From positions 8,060,001-8,124,000 of the forward strand of contig OZ005696.1 in the NCBI GenBank assembly GCA_963930775.1: DNA of 64,000 bases, given 5' to 3'. Below are positions 41,084-52,500 of this stretch, piece after piece. Positions within the stretch are counted from its first letter, which is position 1; the number at the start of each line of letters is the position of its first letter. The notes below the pieces were generated by a model. The model worked only from the letters and a program-made list of their open reading frames with translations, had not been told where the DNA came from and did no database searches. The stretch comes from Cliona cf. orientalis. Its lineage: Eukaryota; Porifera; Demospongiae; Clionaida; Clionaidae. The position numbers were made by a program, and so were the translations under genes.

Positions 41084-43745
41084 GCGCGCTCACACACACA
41101 CACATACACACTTCACCTGTTTCCCCCATCTGGTGGGCAGACCCTATCAAACATCTCCTGTGAAGAGAGCCTCGGTAGGTGGAGCCTTAGTCCTCCTATT
41201 GCTGACCTCAGCATATCCCCTTTCAACTGAAAACCCTGTCAAGATAATACGGAATGATGATGATTTTCAAGAATTACTCAGAACACGAGCACATGTTTGA
41301 AATCTGCCATGATTACAATACTATTAGGTAGACTAGAGATATGTAAAAGGTGCACTGTAAATTCTTTTGAGAGAGACTTGTTAGAGAACCCCAATACATT
41401 AGAACTATTTCTTACCTCCAAGTGCAAAGATGGCTCTGATGTGCTATCTTCGTTGAACACCAAAAGTTCTTTATCTCCTGGTTGGACTTTGAACCTGGAC
41501 AGCAGCTGCCTGTTCAGCCAGCTCTGGTGGGTGGATACAAATGCACAGTCAGCAGTTTTCTGATGAGAGAAGGCAGCCAGTCTGTAGCGGAGAGAGGGGT
41601 GCCGGTGAGGGGAGAAGAAGATGACCCTGGGACGATTGCGACTAATGGCTTTAGAGAGGAAGGACTCCACTGTGTCCACATCAGATATCTGAATAGTCAA
41701 ATTTAATGTGCAAATCTAACTTTTAGCGCTTAACCTTAATATGCAGTGATACATGTACATGTACATGCATACATTGTAAATGATTTTGTATGTTAACACT
41801 AGATTTACATATAACTGAATGTAGTATTACTAAATCACAATATCTCTATACGTAAACAGAGTGCATATGAACTAACCGATGGCACCATGTTTTGTGGGAG
41901 GATATTGTTGAGGAAGTCTTGCATGGTGTCGACCCCCCTCAGGTTGCCATGGAAATGGATGACTCGGCCAGAAACCACACCCACCACGGTCGGTACCTGA
42001 TTCACGTCGCAGTGGGTGGTGACTCTGGGATGATGGTTGGCATGGACACTGCCAAGCCCCACCCCCAACGCTGTCATCTCCTGCAAAATTCACATGTAAA
42101 GCAAAAATTAATGTACACCCTCCAGCCCATGTTTAGAAATTACACGCATTCTAGCTAGAAAGCATGTCAAATTTTTTGTCAAGCTCCTGACCCTTCAGCT
42201 CCTGCAAGACCATACTCATGGCTTGATAGCAAGGCACTACATTCACATTTTCGTGAAAGCCAATCCATATTTTTGTGAAAACTGAAATTTCGTGGCATTC
42301 AAAATATCCTATTATTATGGTCCTTCCCCATCAATCATGAAATTGTGGGCAAAACACTGAAGAATTCAACAGAACACTTCATATATTTAACACAATTTTG
42401 AGTATTAGGGCGGTGTAGACTTACCTTTCTCATATTGTTCCATAGCTGCTCCACACTGCCACACTGCATACAAAAGTCAGTATAGAAGTTGATGAGGTAG
42501 GGCTTGTGATGGCTGTTGGGTAGTACATTGTTGAAAAAGGCATCGGTCGATACGCTGTCCCCTCGGTAGGCGGAGCCTCCTCCTCCCGTAAAGAAACGAA
42601 ACTGAAACCCGTTGCCAGTAGTGAACACAGTGAAGCTGTTGCCATGGGGATGATGGCCAGCAGGTTTAGGGGAATCGTCTGAGAGAACCTGGTGAGGTAA
42701 CAATATGACATTCATAAAAAAAGAGGCCAAAAGATACAGTGTAAGGATTTCACACAATATTACATGTATAAAAGTACGTTTTGGGGGAGGGGAGTGGCAC
42801 GAATGTATTTGCCTCATAAGCCCTGTTTATCTCAATGAATTTCTCCTTGGCTTCCGGTAGATTATTCTTATAAGAATGCCTGACAAAAAAATGGATAAAA
42901 TTATACGTGTCAATATATTCAGTGTCCCCAGTCCTATGTATCTGAGTCAAATCTGATGATAGACCCAGTGTTCAATCATTGTGACGTGATGCTCAGTACA
43001 GTTATTCAGAGACATATACATACCACTTCTTGACCAGCCTCTATCTTATTTTCTAGTCTCGTGACCCAGCCCCCTAAAACGCACACGAAAAAGGGGTCTG
43101 GTAACATTACGTACAACGAGTTGACCCAAACTCTGAAATGTGGCGTGACCAATCGGATCACTTTGTTTGCAATTAACGTGCAAAGCGCACAATTTATTAT
43201 GAAAATAATTTCTACGAAGAATGCTGCTTGAATGTGCCATATGGTGGCGCTCGTGTCAACAAGAACTCTATGGCGACTTTGAGCAGGCAGAAGACATCGA
43301 GTTAGTCCAGCAATCACATCTCCGTTATATTAGAGCGATACTGCGCCATCTGTTGTCTACAGCGAAAGAACAAGGGCTATAGAAGCCTTCCCTAGACCTT
43401 GCTTGTTCGTTTGTAAACTTCAAGCGTTCATTGGAAGTATACATGTGTTGATTAGCTTACCTACTGGCTACGGGAAGTCACTTTGCTCTGCATTGTTACC
43501 ATGCCATGACGAGAAGAGTGGATAAAGCCATCAATAGTCTCTTGCGCAAAATTTATGTGACCGTTAGTTACATTCCAACGTGTCTATGTAGGCAATTATT
43601 GAACTCCGCTGCGACAATTTGTTGTACACGATGTTACCAGACCCCTTTTTCGCGTGCGTTTTAGGGGGCTGGGTCACAAGACTACTTATTTCCCTGGAGC
43701 TGGAAGTGTGTGACACCCCAAGTGTACAATAGAGGTCATCTTCTC
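39279..43745 (-). pseudogene. DNAJC16: DNAJC16 copy 2 (J domain disrupted, rest open)
   Basis: Exons, in coding order: 43685-43745 plus 43024-43053 (one J-domain exon split by a transposon), 42813-42879, 42425-42688, 41877-42080, 41416-41688, 41117-41235, 40778-40985, 40515-40673, 40378-40454, 40174-40272 and 39279-40098 (stop TAG). From exon 2 onward the frame is intact, about 760 residues, close to the roughly 780 of vertebrate DNAJC16. But the J domain has lost its catalytic HPD (the codons read HSYKN), an in-frame 42-nt deletion removes its last helix, and a 627-bp element interrupts its first exon. The thioredoxin CMQC motif, cis-Pro VPT motif and transmembrane segment remain. It cannot act as an Hsp70 co-chaperone through this J domain. 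A truncated product cannot be excluded. Confidence 0.85.
43056..43682. mobile_element. 627-bp TIR element inside the DNAJC16 J-domain exon
   Basis: About 50-bp inverted ends starting GTCTCGTGACCCAGCCCCCT, with TA on both sides (43054-43055 and 43683-43684). The same exon in copy 1 is uninterrupted (27834-27915). No transposase frame was found. Confidence 0.88.
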
Positions 43746-44821
43746 CTTCCAGACAAGTCCATACATACAATTATATCCAATGCCGCATGTATATGTGTAT
43801 CATTGATTTCTCAGGGTTAGGCCAGGAAAAAAAAATATTAGTTTCTCAGGCCCGCCCGCATCACTTTTTGGCTGCCGGGCCTTTTTTTTTTTTTTTTTTT
43901 TTTCAAGGCGACCTGAACACTAAGCAGAAAAAAAATTGTCCAAAACCACCACATAATTGAGCTGGATGCTTAGCAGAGCCATACAATGCAAGCAGGCACC
44001 CTATACTCCAATTTTGACCAAAGTGGGTAAAGGTCGTCACGTTTGTGTGCGCGCGCCTAACGGGGATTCCCCGTTTTTCACGTAGCGCGTGGGCGGAAAA
44101 CATTGCAAACGTATGGCTTCCCTATACAAACATATGGGAAACTTGAAAGGACCGTAACTTTAATTCTAAGGTGTGAATCAAAATTCCGCTTCCAAGAAAT
44201 TTCCAGGTACGATCCATTCTGCGTGCTCATATGAATAGTTTGTCGTAAATAGCTTCCCAGAGTCTCAAACATTATTTACATTAAATCTTTTTTTTTTTTT
44301 CTACAAGCTATATAAACCACACCATAAGATAAAAGAATTACAACAACCTGTAATTAAGAAATACAATGTCATGCATTTGTATGCGGGACCATAGAATGTA
44401 ACCATACAAGTTTTATGAAGCATTTAATTTATTATTCAAAAAGCCTCGGCAAATCTTACTATTGTGTGGCACACACAGCAAATGATTCATGTGGGCCATG
44501 TACCACTTGTCAGCTACCGTACGTACAAAGTCTATTTGCCAAGTCCAACAACAATGTGCACACAAGTTGCAATTACATTTTATACGGACCTGTACTATTA
44601 TATATGCAAAGCCTTGACGAATCATTGTAACAGTTGCATACCATTTCCCGCTGATGAGTATGTATGACATTGTGTGTACATACATAATAATATTATGCCA
44701 AATCTCAAGTTGCTCGCACATAATTTTAATCATAAGGCAGAGTATTACAAACATTAACTGATATGCTACATACTGCAGCTGTTGATGGCTACCTGAAATT
44801 CCAACAGCATAATAATTATAC

Positions 44822-45240
44822 TATCCAGCTGAAGCTACTGTAGCACCTTGTGAATGACCACCTGACACTCCTTTATCACTTGCAGTCGTCACAGTTGTCA
44901 TACCACCCCCAATGAGTCCACCATATCCACAGTTGCAGTGGCACCCACCTTATAATATTATTGAGCAATGGTTAAGTTAATGTCCAGGACCCACCGTATC
45001 ATCCACTGTGGAAACTAGATTGATATCCTTGATCCCTGTCAGCTGATGAAGTTGGAAGTTGTCTCTGTATACTTTTCTAATATCAAATATTATTATCATT
45101 ATAATATTATTATAGTAACAACTCAAGTTGGTATAATATAGCTATATATACCTATCAGAATTAACAACTCTTATAGACTTACCAATGAAATGTTGGCTTC
45201 GTAATAATCTGATGTCAAATGCTGATGCTGAAGATACATT
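44822..45240 (-). other. Possible small exons of an unknown minus-strand gene
   Basis: Within the composite transposon, three segments look coding with plausible splice sites. One lies near 45182-45240 with donor GTAAGT, one near 45000-45075 (NFQLHQLTGIKDINLV) and one near 44822-44951 that is Gly/Cys-rich (GCHCNCGYGG) and ends in TAG. The phases do not join cleanly in one frame. No family recognised. Could be a captured gene fragment or chance. Confidence 0.2.
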
Positions 45241-46033
45241 TTAGGTATAGCTAACTTGCAGCCGCTGAGTATAAATTGTTGATAGTACTAGCTATACCTA
45301 TAATACAAAGTACATGAACCTTAGTGGTTTGAACTTACCACAATTTGGAGTTTAATTAGCTATTACACCAAATCCAGTTTTATGTCGATATGACTGGTTG
45401 AGACTATACACTCCTTGCTGATAATATTGTGTTAGCGAAAAAAGATAAAATTAATCCAAGTTTATAATATCAGATTCTGCTAATTTTATAATAATGTGAG
45501 ACAGAGCCCCTTTGCACAATCATTAACATAATTTTATTAATAATTATGCTACAATATTATTATAAATACATTAGCTATATAATATTATCAGAAACGTACC
45601 AGTGCAAATTAATGAACTGCTATAAAACAAGCTTTAGCTACCTAGCTAGATGGGACACCTCAATATACAGCTTCAGAGTCGTCACGTTCTCTCAATCTCT
45701 GTAGAGTGTTACCGTGTGTGCGTGCGGATTAGGTGAGTATAGTAGAACAGTTTAAATAATAGACGGGTATACAAAATTTAATATAATAGCGTGGCAGAGA
45801 CTGTGGACCTAGGCTCAGCTATATAGCTAGCACGATTTCAAAGGCTACCCTTGCCCTGAAATTCATACACTAGACTGGCTTTCAGGTTTAGGGCTGGTTC
45901 ATTCGCCATCCCACAGTGTGATGGCTTGGTCATTGCCAAACGCCTGTAGCTCATGCAACAAACTGGCCGCATACACAAGTTTTATTTACCTCGTTTCGAT
46001 CAGGGTGAGTGCAGCTTCGCTGGACTCCACCAA

Positions 46034-46883
46034 GGTTAGGTTATACGAGAGTGCCTACCTGCCATCGGAATTTCGCACCTAGCAGCCTAGGCTGTACGCG
46101 TTAATTTGGTTGCAGAAATGCAGCAAATGCAGCAATCCAGGATGATAAAGGAAAATGTGTGTATAGGGATAAAATAAAAACACAACTATAGCTAGTGGGT
46201 AATTTTCTACTATGCAACCTAATTTTTACAGCCCAGGGCCAGGTCAATGACAATGTGCGTATATGTACATAACTATAGTCGGGAAGTGTTCTTAACTCCC
46301 TGTTTCCTCATCATTCTCTTTGTACATGACCAGTGACCCTCTATCGATTGAGTATGTGCTCCTGAGGTAGGATCGACGAAGTTTCGGGAATGATTAACCG
46401 TTTCATGGGAGTCGTCCAAGATGAGGCACACTTTGGGCATTGTCGTGACGAAGCAAGTAGCCCTTTAGCCATTAGCCAAGCTGTGATAGCATCCTCTCCT
46501 TGGAGGAGGAGCTGAAGCAAGGTGGTCAAGGTCCAAGCCCTCGGAGTGGCCAGAAAAGGGGTGGGAGCAGGAGCTGGAGTAGGAGCAGCAGTAGCCATGA
46601 TGGACGAAGAGTGGTGATGAAGCGTTGATTCCTGAAGAGAGCTGAAGATTTCTTGATAGTTCTTGAGTTGATTATGAATTGCAATTGCAAAATGCCTCTT
46701 TTTATACAAAAACATCCACAAAAATGTGTGAAAGAAGGACATTAGGGTGGTATGAAGGTTAATTGCTGGCATGCAGTTGCGCACCCTGGATTGCTGCATT
46801 TCTGCAACCAAATTAACGCGTACAGCCTAGGCTGCTAGGTGCGAAATTCCGATGGCAGGTAGGCACTCTCGTATAACCTAACC
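46034..46883. mobile_element. 850-bp Merlin-like element with 9-bp target duplication
   Basis: Terminal inverted repeats of about 90-100 bp, almost identical, starting GGTTAGGTTATACGAGAGTG. The 9-bp direct repeat CTCCACCAA lies at 46025-46033 and 46884-46892. Long inverted ends beginning GG, 8-9-bp duplications and a CPKC-containing reading frame together suggest the Merlin superfamily (IS1016/ISXO2 relatives). A Mutator-like element is the alternative. Confidence 0.7.
46341..46598 (-). pseudogene. N-terminal remnant of a Merlin/ISXO2-type transposase
   Basis: Starts at the ATG at 46598 (MATAAPTPAP...), about 86 codons. After an Ala/Pro linker it reads LLQLLLQGEDAITAWLMAKG, then CPKCASSW, the layout of the zinc-binding N-terminus of ISXO2/IS1016-type transposases. 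It stops before any catalytic domain, so the element is non-autonomous. A TATA-like TATAAAAAG lies upstream on the same strand near 46700. Family call is by motif only. Confidence 0.45.
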
Positions 46884-48334
46884 CTCCACCAATTGAAGAC
46901 AGGCTGTCCTCAGCGGCGAACTCTAAACGTAGTGCCAACCCTATCCTGTAGCTAGTAGCTAGTGCCGCTCTTGGACCGATCGCTTGGATGTCCTCAGTAG
47001 CTCACGTTCTGACATGCATTAGCCAAAGGCTAGCGCTAACTAAAGGTGACCTTCGTGCGACCCCGAACAAACCCGCAGGTATGCTCGTTTGTCTTTATTA
47101 ATTAGTACGCGGTATCCGCGATTGGGCGAATGCGTCATAGCCTGCGATCGAGTTTGTACAGACTATATGGACATACGTGAAATACGGGACTTTCCCCGCG
47201 CGTTAAAACCACTAAATCTAGCATTTACTCCGCATTACTCGGATATGAAAGTAAAACTAAAAATTCTGCCCACAACATTTTTGAAGATTTTTCATTCTGT
47301 CCATGTATATATAAATTTTATCTCATAAAACCCTTCCCACGGCTATATAAGTTAATTATTTACATTACATTACATTACTCATACGGAAATTCTTTTATCT
47401 TATGGTGTAACTTAGTGTTTAATTAATTAAGTGGGTGTGGTAATTAAATTAACGGCTAAAAAGTAAGCTCACCGCTCGATCTCGTTGGCTGGCTGTATTT
47501 GAGCATCAGCCTTGCCACTCTCTGGCAGATATCTGACTTCTCAAAACTGTTTCTTTGATGGCTAAGCTATAAGACACTATAGATTAACTAAGACCAGTCA
47601 CTTTTCAAAAGTTTTTTTTTTGCACGAGGTCGGCCGTAAATGGGCGTGGTTAGTGATGAACCACGCCCCAAAAAATAAAAAATAAAATAAAAAGCCGCCC
47701 GCCCGCATCATTTCTTGGCTGGAAAAGCCTGAGAAACTAAAAAATTTTTTTTCCTGGCCTTATATTGGAATAATAAAAGTCGAAACCTACAAGTATAGAG
47801 GTCTTCCGTGCCCTGACCCAGAGCTGCAGAGGGTGAGTGCTTTCATCGCCATATCCAAACTTCAGGTAGGTTGGTAAAAGGTCGTCACACAAGGCATTTT
47901 GGTAAGGGTCGTCAGATTTGATCACGTACCCACGTCCACCTGGATATTATGCCACACCCAGCTATATCATACTTGCGATTCCCCTCCACTTCAGCCTGCC
48001 AGGTTTACCAGTCCTCAGTTCGTGCCTCTTCAGGTAAGAACTATATTAAATAGTGTGTGAATGTTGTGTGTGTGTGTACATGTCTGTGTATGCATGTGTC
48101 AATGCATCATATTGTGTATTCCAGTACAGGTGCAAAGGAAGCAACTGCATAAAAGTTCAGGGAACAGAATAAAAATCCACTAAACCTTCAGCCAGCCCAT
48201 CGCCTCCTATTGAAGCAACAAAGCAACAAAAGCAGAAGCCAAATCGTACGGTTGCAAGAGATCAAGAACGGATACAAAGTGACGATGGCGGTGACCAGAA
48301 CTTCCAATTTAGGAAAAAATGTCTACATAACGCA

Positions 48335-48407
48335 GCTTGCCGGGGACTGTATGGGTGGAATGAGATGACTGCAGCGAAGAAAGCAAAGACTTTCACACCA
48401 CAAACTG
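48335..48407 (+). pseudogene. Death-domain beta exon fragment
   Basis: The last 73 nt of a beta exon (GGLYGWNEMTAAKKAKTF-like) with its normal donor, fused directly to XRN1 exon-19 debris. The downstream intron is conserved to about 48660. A deletion has removed everything between XRN1 exon 19 and the end of this beta exon. Confidence 0.8.
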
Positions 48408-48664
48408 GTGAGTGGTATAGAGTCAGTAAATGGCTTGTTCTGCCATTAGCGTAGATCAGGAATCGTTTGTGATGACGACCTTTACCACATGTTATTTGTA
48501 TGGGCCAATGAGCAACTAATGAAATAGTAGTATTTGGTAGGCTGTCGTAGTATTGTTGCTTATGCTGTGGAGCCTGTGATGTGTTTAGAGTGTATTTGCC
48601 ATCATAACTGATGTTTATCCTAGTGTACTTGAACGATAGTGGCCATATATGCTCTCAGAGTTTC

Positions 48665-48867
48665 ATTACACCGTACGCATGCACAAGGGGGTAAAGTAAT
48701 CGGTCGTGTCGTCATTGTTGTTGTCATTAGCACAAAAATTACCATATCTCGAGATGTAGGTGTCTAAGTGACAACAAATCAATCGAATTTGGCGAAAACT
48801 GGCTTTAGTGTGCGTCAAATTGAGGGATACTGTCCATGAGCGTCACAAATAGTGCCTTTTTCTTGCC
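48665..48867. mobile_element. Fragment of the CCCCGCGCGC element
   Basis: About 200 bp matching the left part of 58062-58713 (AAAGTAATCGGTCGTGTCGTC, ATCTCGAGATGTAGG). It lies exactly between death-domain intron sequence and XRN1 exon-5 sequence, so it marks a rearrangement breakpoint. Confidence 0.75.
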
Positions 48868-49009
48868 CAAACTCTTCAAGGAAAACGGTAACTTAATTAA
48901 GCCTTGTGCCCTCTACCCCAATACCATGTACCTTCAACTATTAATCTAGTGACTGAGTTTTTGGTCGGGAATCTGACATGTTGTAACTAGCTTGAGATAC
49001 ACCAACCAT

Positions 49010-49138
49010 TGCCCATCAAACAGTCAGGGAAAGTACAGAGATCATGCACCCACGTGGCATTCGACGGTCAGTAATGGTCGTCACATGGAATGCTAGCATG
49101 CACAAGGGTGGGGGCATAATTGCGGGATTGTACGGTAT
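49010..49138. mobile_element. Half copy of the CCATAGAATCC MITE in XRN1 copy C intron
   Basis: Matches about 16335-16487 (CCCATCAAACAG...TGCTAGCATGCACAAGG). It replaces most of the intron upstream of the exon at 49166. Confidence 0.7.
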
Positions 49139-49446
49139 ATACTTCACGCACGTTCATCATCACAGGTATGTTGTAGACAAGTGCAAGGAGAAGGGGTCGG
49201 TGTGTCTTCATAAGGAGTGGGCCAACTTCCCGGAGCCTTTTGCCTACCAGACCATTGTCCGGGACATCACTGCCTTTGCCCCCGAGTTCAAGGAGAAGGT
49301 GACCACTCTGTCAGAGCTCTTCCAACCAAAGACTCACTGCTTTATACTCTCCAATCCTCACTATGGAAGCTTGGCTGAGGTAATGTAGCTATGATACTTT
49401 GAATATTTAGTTCATTTTTTCCTACATTTCTCACGATTTATGGATA

Positions 49447-49595
49447 CCGTAGTTAATCGAATACAACGCATAATCCAATTTAGCATTTTACGAAATTTTA
49501 ATAACGTATATGGGGCGACTGACGACCTTTACCAGAAAAACAGCTTTTCAAAATTGAAAATTTTTTTTCCATACGTTGTATTAGATTAAGTACGG
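49447..49595. mobile_element. Copy of the 168-bp MITE in XRN1 copy C
   Basis: Same intron and same family as 1973-2140, so it was duplicated together with XRN1. It contains TGACGACCTTTACC. Confidence 0.75.
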
Positions 49596-52500
49596 CAGCA
49601 GATTTTATGAACAACCCTTAATGTCTTTTCCTGCAGGTGATCTCCGTTGAGACGTCCTCCCTCAGGGTACTGGTCAAGGTGAAGCTGCACCCAGAGCCAG
49701 AGATGGAGTCCATTATCAGCGATAGGAAGCTCTCCATCCGCTACCTCCCCTCCTACGTTGTAGCAGAGAGGGTTAGTTTCCCTGCCCTCCTCCTCTCAAG
49801 AATCACCGGCAACATTCAGGTCGAGAGGGGATCCAGGGACAAGTAAGTTGAATATAGTTACGTGTAACTAAATTTCATAGTGGCTATGTGTGTGTGTTTT
49901 TGGAGAGTAATATTTGGTATGTGCGAGATACTTGTAGGGAATTCAGATATTTTTGTCATTTGTATGGAGTGTTTTTATAATAATACAATTCTATTTCTTT
50001 AGCAAAAAAGAGCGAGAAAAGGCAAAAATTGGACTTAATTGGAAGTTTGCCAGAAGAAATCAAGAGGTAAGCATGTGACTGAAATTTTATCGAAAATCCA
50101 TTTACATATATTTCTGTATGTTTACACGTATGACAGATTCTTGGTTATGCTCGTAAGATGGTGGGAGGAGGGTGGTCGTTCTCACCCGATGCAGTGAAGA
50201 TCCTCGAGGAGTTCAAGGAGAAGTTTCCAAAGATGTTTGAATATCTCATTGGTAACACCGGAGAGGACTCATACTATGAACAAGATCTATTTCCCGACCC
50301 TGAAGGGTAAGGGAGATAACAGGGAGAGGGGGGAGGGAGAGAGAGAGAGAGAGAGAGAGCATTAATTTTCTCTCGTATTGTTAGGCCTGAGACACTGTCA
50401 GCCGTGAAGGAGTGGTTGAAACAGCTTCCATCCCAAGGCCTGGAGGCGGTTGACTGTCGATGAACCACAGATTGCTGCCATTGAAAAGGCAGTGCTGGAC
50501 GTTCAGGTACATGTACACACACGATGGAATACAGTATTACTATAATTCACACCAAGATATGTATTATTATGTAGCGTGTAATACTAGTGGTATTTACATG
50601 TATCTCCGTACTTTGATCCTCTAGCATCCCAGATCTGTGAGGACAGTCAAGCTAAAAGTGAAGCCTGGAGTTCTTTTCAAGGTACTACACAGAGACACTA
50701 GTACATACATGTACATTATACAGTACTACCAAGGGCCAGCCTTGGTACTACTACTCAGTTTGCATGTATATAGGTAAAGGTTGCTGATCCATTTTGAATA
50801 TTGTAGCCTTGATTAGATAATCCTATGTTTACTTCAATCTATTGCGTGTGTGTGTTTGAGGGGAGGTGGTAATTGGGGAAAACCGTGTCTTCTTATCTTT
50901 TTACTCTTTGCGTTGACACGTTTCCTGACAGCCATTGGATCACCAGGGGAACCTGATCCCAGACCCTGAGGCTGACTACTATCTCTTTGACAGGGTCATC
51001 AACGTCTCTACCACTAACGCTGTACCCTTTGGACTCAGGGGAACTGTCATTGGAATATATGGAGGTACGCACAAATCATTGCTGTATAGCCAGAAAATAT
51101 GGTAGTTAGGTGAATTTAAAAAATTCACTCAAATTTTTGCTGGGGTGATTTGGAATTGGCTTCAAATTCCAGTTTCATTACAGCCTCACTTTCCCTTACT
51201 ACATGCACACACACACAAATGCATTCAATATCACTCCAGACGGTTCCAATGAGCTACTCTATGAGATCCTATTCGACGAGGAGTTCCTCGGTGGCCTGAC
51301 CCTCCGCTGCTCCCAGAACAGAGCCTACCGCCTCCCTCCCTCCTGCCTCGTCAATATCTCCTACGGCAAGCGACTCGAGATCGAGAGCAACGCCCAAAAG
51401 CACACTCCTGGCCGCTCCCCTCACAACTACCACCACCAGTCTCCCGATTTCAACAGCTATGCCTCGGCTACCACCTCGCCACGCACCCCCAATGAAGGTC
51501 CCACCCCTCACAGTTATCCCTACTTTCGCTCGAAATTTTGGTACTCCAGTTCTGCCGCATCAGCATATTCCAACACTCCATCACCCCAGCAGCAGCAACA
51601 GGCGAGAGGATATGATGCAGTGGATGCATACTCCCCCTACTATGACCGTCGCTATGCTAACCACACCCCTGGCTCCTCCCCCCACACGTACGGACAGAGG
51701 AGTATGGAATTTGTGACTGAAAGCACGAGAACGCCTCGTGGTGGCAGTCATCGAGGTGGTAGGGGGAGGGGAGAATTTTCACCGAGTCCCGCAGGTAGGG
51801 GGAGGGGGAACGAATATTCACCGAGTCCCGCTAGCAGGGGGAGGAGTGAATATAATACACCTAGTCCGAGTGGAAGGGGGCGAGGGGAATTTTCACGGAA
51901 TCAAGTTCCCCCTAGACTGGCGTCTAGCGGTGGTTCAGCCAGTCGTGGAAGAAGGCACCACGAGGACTCTAATAGTGCACAGCCAACCACCCCCATACTC
52001 ATGCAGAGGAGAGAAAAGAGTGGGAAGAAATCGGCGGAAGATAAATCTACACCAAAATCATCTACCAGTACGAAGCAGCCTCGTGACCACCAAAGAGCTC
52101 TCCCTCCTCCTCTTCATCAATGTCGACGGGGCCTGAGAAACTGGACGAATTCTCTGCAGCTCTTCAAGCACTTCCAAAAATGAAACCAGCAACAGCAGCG
52201 CATGGTAAGACTGCTTCTCCTCAAGCCGTGGCCTCTCCTGGTGACGGACAAGAGAGAGGGAGAGAGACACATGTACGTGCACGTGATAATAAGAAATCGC
52301 CGCCACAGCACGGCAAAGCTAGTGGGGATCGAAACCGAGAGAAAGAGAAGCAGCCATCGTCGCCAGGGAAGAAGGATAAGAAGCGAGACTTGTCTCCATC
52401 AGTGGCTGCCATGTTTGAAGCGGTCAGTGCCAGTCAACAGTCGTCGTCGGATGTGGTGTCTGATGATACGGATACTCCACCAGAGGAGGGACCCAGTGCT

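Larger units (their letters stand above)
43820..47759. mobile_element. 3.94-kb composite DNA transposon with TTA target duplication
   Basis: Inverted ends GGCCAGGAAAAAAAA followed by TTAGTTTCTCAGGC on one side and the complement on the other, flanked by TTA at 43817-43819 and 47760-47762. A 3-bp TWA target suggests PIF/Harbinger, but no transposase is visible. A second inverted pair (CACCATAAGATAAAAGAAT near 44319 and 47392) suggests a nested older element. A Merlin-like element is nested at 46034-46883. The interior is otherwise AT-rich. Confidence 0.7.
43745..48300 (+). pseudogene. XRN1: XRN1 remnant D, split by a 3.9-kb transposon
   Basis: Starts at a DNAJC16/XRN1 junction with degraded exon 15 (CCATACAT...ATATCCAATGCC near 43757-43785) and the exon-17 acceptor at 43811-43815. 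The transposon 43820-47759 follows. The rest of exon 17 is at 47763-47865 (AYKYKGLPCP-like, diverged), part of exon 18 at about 47980-48032 and scraps of exon 19 at 48129-48300. It then joins a death-domain fragment. No coding capacity. Confidence 0.85.

Noticed and set aside
44026-44110. CpG-rich stretch as a promoter of DNAJC16 copy 2
   Set aside because: It lies inside the 3.9-kb transposon, beyond the chimeric XRN1 junction, so it is not the native DNAJC16 promoter.
49044-49165. XRN1 copy C start codon at 49044
   Set aside because: The open frame upstream of 49166 is MITE sequence. The true splice acceptor is at 49164-49165 as in copy A.
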